From NCBI GenBank assembly GCA_023053545.1, contig JAKZAN010000003.1, positions 10,001 through 74,000 of the forward strand: 64,000 nucleotides of DNA. The letters run 5' to 3'. The translations under genes were made by a program, and so were the position numbers. How positions within the stretch are numbered: position 1 is the first letter of the stretch; the number at the start of each line of letters is the position of its first letter. Under the pieces are notes generated by a model. It was not told the DNA's origin. It saw only the letters and a program-made list of their open reading frames with translations, and ran no database searches. This document shows positions 56,055-64,000 of the stretch, in pieces. Origin of the DNA: Lepidurus packardi (Eukaryota; Arthropoda; Branchiopoda; Notostraca; Triopsidae).

Positions 56055-56150
56055 TGTCAAACGCTGTCCTGAGGGCTACTGAGCACGATTTTCATGGCGT
56101 GTTAGTGCTTAAAGACTCGGAACTAGAAGAGGAGGAACTCATTTGTTAGT
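56055..56150. promoter_or_regulatory. Divergent PolB / ATPase intergenic region (P2)
   Basis: 96 bases separate the opposing ATG codons at 56054 and 56151, matching the P1 arrangement. No core promoter motif is evident. Confidence 0.4.
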
Positions 56151-56885
56151 ATGGAGGCGTTGTTTAGACATCCAGTGCGCATCCTCATTGCTGGTTCTTC
56201 ACAATCGGGTAAAAGCGAGGTGGTAGCCCAGCTGCTTCGACAACTATCGTCAATGTTCACTCCCTGTCCTGAACGTATACGCTATTGTTATGGAGCGTGG
56301 CAACCGCTTTTTGCACAACTCCAGTCGGAGTTGTACAATATTACCTTTCAAGCCGGGTTTGACGAAAATGATATTAAAGAAACTTTACCAGCCAACAGTT
56401 TACTCATTCTGGATGATCTGATGGAAACTATAGATGGTAAATCAAAAGCATTGGAGAACATCTTTACCAAACATTCCCACCATGCCAATATCTCCGTCAT
56501 CATGATTACACAAAACCCGTTTTATAGCAACATTCGCACCATCTCTCTTAATTGCTCCCACATGTTTCTAATGAAAACTGCTCGAGATGTTACTCAAATT
56601 CGAGCTATTGGAGCTCAAATGTTCCCTGGTAAACTGAGATATTTTATGGATGCGTACGAGCATGCCTGTGAAGAACCTTACTCTTATTTGATGCTCTCCT
56701 TCGATCCCAACACTCCTGACACTCATCGTCTTATTTTTCAAACTGCCAGGGCAATAACTAAAACAAGGCACAACGTTGTCAAGTGTGTATTTAAATCAGA
56801 CAGAATAACTATTCCATCGATTTCCAAGCTGCCACTGAACTGGACAGACCCACACCGAGTTGCTAGGGCGTGGGCCTTTTATAGG
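56151..56885 (+). pseudogene. Polinton packaging ATPase, 3' end cut by BEL-2
   Basis: From the ATG at 56151, Walker A is GSSQSGKS (about residues 13-20) and Walker B is LLILDDLM (about 83-90), typical of the FtsK/HerA-type ATPase of Polintons and adenovirus-like lineages, which should drive genome packaging. At 56885 the frame meets the BEL-2 LTR, which supplies the TGA at 56886-56888. About 245 codons are present, close to the usual family length, so few residues may be missing. It is the only leftward-to-rightward gene of P2 in the window. Confidence 0.92.
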
Positions 56886-57126
56886 TGACGGAAGGCAATA
56901 AACCAACCGTCAGTGAGGAAGAAGGGTTCTGGTGCCATCCGTGTGGTCGGAGACGTAATAGGGGTCAGTTATACAATCAGGGCAAGGTCCAAAGACAAGG
57001 CACAAGTTATATAACTGAGAGAAAGGAAAAGGAGACAAGTGATGGTTGCCAGAGAGCTGGCCGGGGAAAGTAACATTTGCCAGAGACAAGGGAAATCCAT
57101 CTAAATGGTCAATATAAGTTTCAACA
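56886..57126 (-). repeat. BEL-2 3' LTR (241 bp)
   Basis: On the minus strand it starts TGTTGAAAC directly after AAAGGGGGGAGAA and ends GTCA at the junction with the ATPase gene. TG...CA ends and the adjoining tract define it. No second LTR is in the window. Confidence 0.85.
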
Positions 57127-57179
57127 TTCTCCCCCCTTTGGAAGAACGTCAACGGACTTTCAAAGTAAAACATGAATTC

Positions 57180-58849
57180 CTACACTTCTAATGGGTATAA
57201 ATGATTAATAGCCCTATTAATAAATCCATCCTTGGTTTTCACCGTGGCCGCTCGGATGCGCCCGTCACGCCCAGGATATACTTCGGTTACACGTCCTAGC
57301 TTCCATTGTTGTCTACGGACGTTGTCTTCGTAAACAATCACGATATCGTTGGGTTTAACGGTTTTAATCGTCTCCTTCCCAGATGCATCCTTCCATAATT
57401 CAGGGAGATATTCCCTGACCCATCGGTTCCAGAATCTGATGACCACTGTTTCACGGTAACGGGCGCGTTTGGTTAACTCACGAGCAGTCGATGAAGGGGC
57501 GTGTACGGGAGGGTAGGAGAGCGGGGGCAAGCGATTTGGTCTCTTGCCCATGAGCAAGATGCCAGGAGAAAGAGGTTCAAGTTCCTCAGGGTCGTCGTAG
57601 AGAGGTGTCAAAGGCCGGGAATTCAGGATGCCTTCGACTTCGGTTAAAACCGTTTGGAATTCCTTTAACGTAAGACTTGTGGTCCCTAAGATTTTCCTTA
57701 ATGCCGTTTTCGTACTTCGGACCATTCGCTCGTAAAATCCACCCCACCAGGGTGCACGTTCGACGATGAATTTCCAAGAGATACGAAGAGATGACGAAAA
57801 ATTCTGAAGTTCAGGGTCTTGGAGGGTCCTTTCGATATCTCGATTAGCCTTTTTGAAGGTTAGAGCATTGTCGGAGTATATGGTTGTTGGAATACCCCGA
57901 CGTGCAACAAACCTCCGTAATGCCATGAAAAAGACGTGTGTCGATAGGTCAGTTACTACCTCTAAATGAAGGGCACGAGATACGGCACAGGTAAATAGGC
58001 AAATATATGCCTTCGTTGACCCGGCAGTGGTCTTGACATAGACGGGTCCCGCAAAGTCGATCCCGCAAATGGAGAATGGATCGCACGGCGTGACCCGATC
58101 TGGTGGTAACGGTGCAGTTACCTCATGGTAGGGACGGGAGTTGAATCGGTTACAAATTACGCAGCGGTTGAGAAGATTCTTGACGGCTTGTTTACCGCGT
58201 AAAATCCAATAATCACCCCGAATGAAGGCTAGAGTATCTCGACATCCAGAATGTCCATTAAGAATGTGATACTTACGAATGAGCAATTTGACATAGGGAT
58301 GATTAAAAGGCATTAATATTGGCGCGACATTGAAATCGGGCAAAGTCACTAGACGTAAACGGCTGTTCACTCTTAGGGTTTCTGTTTTAAAATCCATAAC
58401 TGGATGAAACGATTTGAGTATTGAAGATGAAGGTAAGGGCTTGTTGGTTCTAATACAACTGATCTCATTCGCAAATGCTTCAGTTTGGACTCTTCTTGCC
58501 CACCAGAGTTCGGCGAATGACAGGTCACTTGCGGTTAACTTACCGGCAGTGCGGGATCCACGAGAACCCTTGATATTTTTAACAAACCGAAGAACTATTG
58601 CGGTCACACGTATTAGTTTAAAAACTGAACTGTATCGTTCCAAGTCGATGGGGCAAGAGTGCTCTTCCGAAATGACAAGAGTCGTTTGGGGTTTTCGTAG
58701 TTCGATTTGAGCTGCAGTATCAGTAGCCTTTGACGTTGAAGAGATCTTGCTAGGCCAGCAGTCTTCGGGGTTGGCTAGCCAGGAAGGGCCATGCCACCAT
58801 TTTGGGCAAGAGACCAGCTGTTTAGCGGTCTCCCCCCGTGACCCTAGGT
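57180..58849 (-). CDS. BEL-2 integrase and C-terminal domain (part of pol)
   Basis: The zinc-binding region (HSGCRDTL, CVICNRF), catalytic D in GIDFAGPVY, D in YSDNALTF and E in GGFYERMV are all present. A DUF5641-like C-terminal domain (NDIVIVYEDNVRRQQWKLGRV) ends at 57180, 40 bases before the polypurine tract. The frame is open across 556 codons and continues upstream, beyond hAT copy 2, into RNase H. Confidence 0.93.
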
Positions 58850-58977
58850 CAGTGGTGCTGATGGGGGGGGTCATGAGGAGTTACTCCTCTTGGCCACTTG
58901 GCGGGGTGGGGATACCGCCGAATACAGGGGGGGAAGGGTTTAAACTGCGCCTGAGATGTTAAGTTTATACTTGTGAG

Positions 58978-59146
58978 CAGGGCCGTAGCCAGGGGGGAGG
59001 GTCTTTTAAGCCGCCCCCCCCCCCCCCCCGAAATTTGTATTTTATAATGGTAAGGATATGCGAATAGTAAACGCCCAATAAGATTGCATATTGAAAACCC
59101 CCTCCAAAGCTTTCCACCCCCCCCCCCCATCCTGGCTACGGCCCTG
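58978..59146. mobile_element. 169-bp hAT-type MITE nested in hAT copy 2
   Basis: Same insertion as 9562-9725, with the CTTGTGAG duplication at 58970-58977 and 59147-59154. Length differs by homopolymer runs. Confidence 0.92.
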
Positions 59147-59472
59147 CTTGTGAGCATAGGCAACAAGCAAATTTCCAAAAAAATGCATATGACCCCCCCC
59201 CGAAACTCCCATGCCCACCCCCCCTTGAAACTCCATATCCCCCCCTTGAAACTCACATGTCCCCCAAGCAAAATTTCATATTGAAATCTTAAATAAATAC
59301 AAGTGTTTTTTTAAAAATAATAGTTGCGTTTTTCTTTGCATACAAAGTTCGAACGTAGTCCGATGAAGCCATATTTACAGTTGCTGTATGTTGCGAGGTG
59401 TCGAGGCTGTATTTGCACCCTATGGTCCAAATTGTTGCAATGAAAAGCTTACAGCAGTTTTAAGGAAAAAAA

Positions 59473-62400
59473 TTGGGCTTACATCCCATAGCTAAACTCA
59501 TATGGGCTTTTAACCCATTTGCCGCTCTTCAAAATGCCGCCACTGCAAAAGTAAACAGTAGGGCGTCGCACTCAAGCGAGCGAACCGTGAAGTCACAAGG
59601 CAGAAAACTCACTTCTTGGGACGGTCGACACTACAAACTCAATTCTCTTTACGAGCCCTGTAACGCTATTAATATGCCTAAAGGACATTCGGAATATTAT
59701 CGATGTCAAGGGACTGGATGTGGTTTTAGCGTGCGGAAAGACAAATGGCTTTCTCACCTTCGAGAAAAGCACAAATATGAGTACCTCAACAACATCGAAG
59801 TGAGAAGAATTCTGAAGGGTAAACGTCCAAGTCCTTCTGGAATAAGGTAAAGTATCTATTTTCCTTAATTAATTCTCCACTTATTTTTTGTTATTACCAA
59901 ATAGTTACTTAATTTAATTTGATTTAATTTAATTTAATAATTATAATTTGTTACTACCCAATATTGACTCAAAAATATGCCGTTTAAGGCTATGGGATAC
60001 CTATGGCTAGTATGCTTTAAAGAGAAGGCTTTCAGCACGAAAAAATTATCAAGTCATACATCAAAAACTAGTAGTCGGATTGTAATGGTATTTTCTTTTA
60101 AATTCATTTAAAAAAACAGTGCACTTTGAAGCCCAGTTTGTGAATTATTTTAGAAACAAAAACTCGTTCCTATTTACGAATTTATCATGCAATATTTAAA
60201 AAAGTCTCTTCGATACTTATTAAATTTTACTTCTCATATCATTAGAGACACAAAGATATTGTTAAATATTGAACGAATTTCGTGCGATGACCTGATATGT
60301 TTCCTGTTTGACCATAAAAGTGTTAGGTATCCTATAGCCATTATAGGTCAGAGTAATAGCTATAATTTTGTCTGCCCTGTGCATTAATTATTTTCTTTGT
60401 AATTCTTTGAGTAGCCAAGAAGCAGCTACTACTGAAACTCAACCATCAAAGAGCCTTCGAAATTTCTTTGGCAACCCTGTCACCCTGACTGCTAGTACTG
60501 CTGCAGCGGCAGTCGGGTCAAGTGAAACACCGACACGTGATCCGCAACCATCGACCTCCAGCAGTCAAAATGACACACACCAGTGGCAGACAGACAATGA
60601 ATCGACTTCACCTTCTATTCAAAGCCAGACACAGACACAGGTATGGCGCCATAAAAGGACTATCACCCATATGTTAATAAACGGTTTTGAACTGCAATAC
60701 GCGCGAGCCTACGCCGGTAGAAAGAGAAAAAAAACGGTATTTTTTTAATAGGATGACAGCGAGTCTGATCCTGTTGCTGGTACTAGTCAAGATTATAGTC
60801 ATGCAGAACTTGATGCTTTGGTTGACGATTATGAAGAATTACCGGAATTAGCTGTTCCAGAGATGGACCCTGCAAATTTCGTTGGCCAGAAACTTACCTC
60901 GGAAACAATTAACCTACTTTTAAACCATGTCAAAGATATGGCGCCTCCTATCTCAGACTTTCCTCGAGCATCATGGAGGGTAACAAATGTACCCAATGGC
61001 CCACCTAAAGATCGTGGATGGATTGTGTATAGTAAAAGCACTGGTTGTATTTACTGCATTTTTTGCCTTATATTCTCCTTGCCCGGTCAAAAGGATTTGT
61101 TTTATAAAGATGGGTACAGCGACTGGAAGAATGCCGCTCGTAATGTGAACACTCATGAACGGAGCACCGGCCACCAAGAATGTGAAATCGCAAAAATTCG
61201 TTGGTTTAGCGGCAAAAATAAGATAAATCGAAATCTGTTAGTTGCTCAAAAGGAAATTACTCGCCACAATCGCGCAGTTCTTTCCGTCGTCATCGATTGT
61301 TGCCGTTACCTCAGCAGCGAAATGCTAGCTTTTCGCAAGTCTGATTGTACAAAAGGCAAGCTAGTTAACTTGTTTATGATGATTGCCAAGTATAATACTG
61401 ATGCTCAGCTATACATCGAAAAACTTCAGAAAGCGCGAGCCGAAGAACGCCGGCTTGGTCCCGTGAACTTCCTTGGTTACCAAACCATTATGAATTTGAT
61501 GACCCTTCTTCGGAATGCTGTAAAAGAAGAGATAGGCAAGCGGATCGCAGCAGGAGGAAACAAAGTGTCCTTAATTGTTGATGGAACTCAAGATACAAGT
61601 AAGCTGGAAGCCGTCGCTGTATTAGTTAGATACACTGAGATTGACCCAAGTAACTTCGAAAAAGCAAGGCCCGTGGAGCGACTGATCGATGTTTTTACAA
61701 CTGGTACAACGTCAGGTGTTGAACTCTTTGAAAGAGTTAACGGATCTCTCCGTTCAATGGGTATTGAACATTGCAATATAATCGCGCAAAGTTACGACGG
61801 AGCCGGTAACATGAGGGGTTGCAGACAAGGCCTGAAGACTCTGATGCTTCAGCAGAGCCCTCAGGCTTTATATGTTTGGTGTAGCGCTCATCGTTTCGCC
61901 CTGGTCGTGGAAAAAGCTGTCGAGGAATGTCAGATGCTGCGCAATTTTTTTTCTCTGCTGGAAGAGCTCTACGGTTTCATGAACGGTCACAGACGTCACG
62001 ATATTTTCCTGAAATCACTTGGACCTTCAAACAGACGGCGAAGACTGAAACGAGTGCAGACTACCAGATGGAGTAGTAAACATGACGCGTGCTCTACACT
62101 GCTAGTATGCTTTGAAGAAACCCTGGATTGCCTGGAAGTCATTTCCAAAGATGATTTTTTGTCCAAGGAAAGCATTTCACAAGCCGCCGGCCTGAGAATA
62201 CAATTAGGAAAGTTCGAAACTGTTGGAGTCCTGGCTCTTGCCTGCAAGCTATTCGAAATCCTTCAACCCGTCACTAAAATTCTGCAAGGAGTTGTGGTAG
62301 ATCTTGGTAAGTCCTATCGTACAATTACAGTACAATCGCTAAAATACATTACATAATATCATTACAGTACAATAGCTAATTTCTATAAGTGTTAGTCTTT

Positions 62401-63436
62401 CCTTATGACCCATTACATTTAACGTGATGCAAATTTTCCTCTAGGATCAATGACTGGGGTTATTGACGGTGCAATCCATAAGTTGAGAAGTATGCGATGC
62501 GATGAGGAGTGGGAAAAGATTAAACTTGAAATACGGTCGTTTGCAGAAAAGCACCGTATTGAGTTTCCTCAGAGCAAACGAATTCCGAGGGTGAAGAAGT
62601 TTTTCGACGAGCTTGGCTTGGATGAAGTGATTGAAGATCCCTTTCGCAAGTTGAAAACCGTAGTCTTCTTTCGAGCTATCGACCTGCTTCTAGTCCAGAT
62701 TGAAGACAGATTCTCAGATGAAAACACGAAGATAATCCGTGAAGCTAGTCTCCTAACGCACGAGAGTCTTATGAAGGAAAACCTAGTCACTCAAACCTGC
62801 GTCGCAACATTATGCGAGTATTATGGACTGAACCCGGTTGATGTTGCGATCGAGTATCGCGACTTTCGTAACGTGTATCAATCTATTCAAGAAGAGATCT
62901 CTGTTGACGACCTTCTGCCAAAGAAACGGAAGAAGCGGGGACTTCCAGTCACGTCGGTTTGTCGGGGAAGGCAAACTAATTTTAAGGAACCTACGAAGTC
63001 GGATGATATTGAGGACTCGGAAAGTGAAGTTGAAGCTGAGAAAGGTGAAGTCAACGTCGATGAAGAAACTCTGTCCAATGAAGGCAGCTCTGTCTCAGAA
63101 CTGAAACAAGATGCGTTCGTTGGATTGTGAGTCAAGAAAGGCTTCATAAAACCATTTCGGTTGGTTAACCAGTTGTCTGCATTCCCGAATTTAACAAGCC
63201 TATACAACATTTTGGTGAGCTTAGCGGTCACCAGTTGCTCAGCTGAAAGGGCTTTAAGCAAACAAAAGATAATTAAAAACAAATTACGAAGCACGATGCT
63301 CGATACCTGGATGGCTAATTGCATGATAACGGCATCAGAATCTGATATTGTCTCCAGCATCTCCAACGATGAAATCATTAATCGGTTTGCCCTGTCATCG
63401 AAATATTTGCTAGAGATCCTTGGTAATTCTTCGTAA
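59473..63436 (+). CDS. hAT transposase (DUF4371/ZMYM1-like), copy 2
   Basis: Exons are 59473-59846, 60415-60640, 60752-62306 and 62445-63130, with the dimerisation domain in frame after the TGA up to 63436. It is identical in structure, and as far as I can see in protein, to copy 1, including the TGA at 63128-63130. The shared stop means the source copy already had it, so either the stop is removed by splicing (GTGAGT donor at 63127) or these copies were moved in trans. Confidence 0.88.
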
Positions 63437-63623
63437 CAACTTTTTACGCATACTCTTATCCAAGATGAATAAAACTAGTTATTCTTCCTTTTTCTAATTT
63501 TAAACATTTTTTCAACCCTGTAATTCATTTCAAATGAATCGCAACATTTAGGGGGGGGATTCACAGACTGGGGGGGGGAACTCCTCTTGGGCTCAGGGGG
63601 GGATCGGCACCTCTGCCCTAGGT

Positions 63624-64000
63624 CAGCTGGATTGTCCACTCCGGGACAAAACTTCCAAGATGCCGGTGACGATGAGGTTTGGATTTCCTGCACCCGATTT
63701 GACACGAAAGGTTTCCACTGGTGGGGGCTTCCCTTTATCCAAGCCAGAGCAACTGACGAGTCCGTCCAGTAGGTGCAAGACAAATTGGGACCGTAGACGG
63801 GAGCCAGGGCTTTTCTTACATACATACTTAACCTGGCGGATAAGACGGCTCCAAGTAACTCCAGGCGGGGAATATAAACTTTTTTCAGAGGAGAGACGCG
63901 CGTTTTGCTAGCGAGTAGCACGACTTGTATGGGAGAGGTATTGTTATCGATTCGCAGGTATGCTACCGTAGCGTACCCCTTCTCGCTGGCGTCAGAGAAA
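63624..64000 (-). CDS. BEL-2 RNase H region of pol (partial)
   Basis: From the window edge the minus strand reads SDASEKGYATVAYL, then PRLELLGAVLSARL, YWTDSSVALAWI and GVDNPADL, the Pao-type RNase H with its catalytic acids. It is cut at 63624 by hAT copy 2 and resumes at 58849 with GETAKQLVSCPKWWHGPSWL. Confidence 0.92.

Larger units (their letters stand above)
46691..56885 (-). mobile_element. Polinton/Maverick copy P2, inverted relative to P1
   Basis: It begins with the same TIR (AGTAGTATAGG at 46691) and runs through the same genes as P1 on the opposite strand. Penton C-terminus, pVI-like, capsid, protease and acidic genes are deleted (P1 7563-15916 equivalent). PolB and ATPase, lost from P1, are present. 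It is interrupted at 56885 by BEL-2, so its other end is outside the window and the 6-bp duplication (CAAATA expected from the left flank) cannot be checked. Confidence 0.95.
58850..63615 (+). mobile_element. hAT transposon copy 2 (4766 bp) in BEL-2
   Basis: It has the same ends as copy 1, with the 8-bp duplication CCCTAGGT at 58842-58849 and 63616-63623. It is in the same orientation as copy 1. All long coding frames have identical translations in the two copies. Confidence 0.96.
56886..64000 (-). mobile_element. BEL/Pao retrotransposon BEL-2, 3' part, split by hAT copy 2
   Basis: Minus-strand pol (RNase H 64000-63624, integrase 58849-57180) is followed by a purine tract (57127-57140) and a 3' LTR at 56886-57126. 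It belongs to a different family from BEL-1. The 5' portion lies beyond 64000. The expected 5-bp duplication (ATAGG at 56881-56885) cannot be verified here. Confidence 0.93.

Overview
This is eukaryotic DNA, almost certainly from an animal, made mostly of nested transposable elements. Signs of a eukaryote are spliced genes with GT-AG introns (many only 45-140 bases), a myosin V-like exon series, an Ig-domain exon, BEL/Pao LTR retrotransposons, a non-LTR retrotransposon, hAT elements and two Polinton/Maverick virus-like elements. The small introns and BEL/Pao load would suit an arthropod, perhaps a crustacean, but that is inference from style and not an identification.

Left part (1-21.4 kb). 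A SWIM-finger/YqaJ-nuclease gene (1-760 and 18083-18852) and a convergent THAP plus DDE transposase gene (19.0-21.3 kb, minus strand) look like one two-gene DNA transposon. The YqaJ gene was split by Polinton copy P1 (767-18076, 6-bp target duplication AACGGT, about 0.85-0.9 kb inverted terminal repeats carrying a 32-bp minisatellite). P1 encodes three small proteins of unknown role, remnants of a packaging ATPase and of protein-primed PolB, a pX-like protein, a chromodomain integrase, penton-like and major capsid proteins, a basic pVI-like protein, an adenain-like protease and further unknown proteins. A 4.76-kb hAT transposon (9433-14196, 8-bp duplication GAACTCAG) sits inside the P1 capsid gene and itself carries a 164-bp hAT-type MITE with its own 8-bp duplication.

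Middle (21.4-46.7 kb). A decayed non-LTR retrotransposon ends in about 218 bases of (AT)n. It is followed by 224-bp tandem repeats, a duplicated non-coding segment, a degraded myosin V-like pseudogene (26.85-28.38 kb, minus), and a full-length BEL/Pao element (29300-36325, minus, TSD TCTTC) inserted in the second copy of the duplicated segment. Then come fragments of possible host genes (an exon pair near 36.8 kb, a C2HC-finger ORF, an Ig-domain 3' exon at 39.0-39.5 kb, minus-strand exon-like pieces near 40.5 kb), a degenerate repeat (40.85-42.5 kb), and roughly 4 kb where nothing is recognised.

Right part (46.7-64 kb). P2 is a second copy of the same Polinton family in inverted orientation, from 46691 to at least 56885. 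It has lost the capsid/protease block but keeps nearly all of PolB and the ATPase, so P1 and P2 have complementary, non-overlapping large deletions. P2's ATPase is interrupted by the 3' LTR of a second BEL/Pao family (56886 onward, minus, running off the window), which is split by a second, nearly identical hAT copy (58850-63615, TSD CCCTAGGT) carrying the same MITE.

The elements do not act as one pathway. They form a readable insertion history: two-gene transposon > P1 > hAT > MITE on the left, and P2 > BEL-2 > hAT > MITE on the right.
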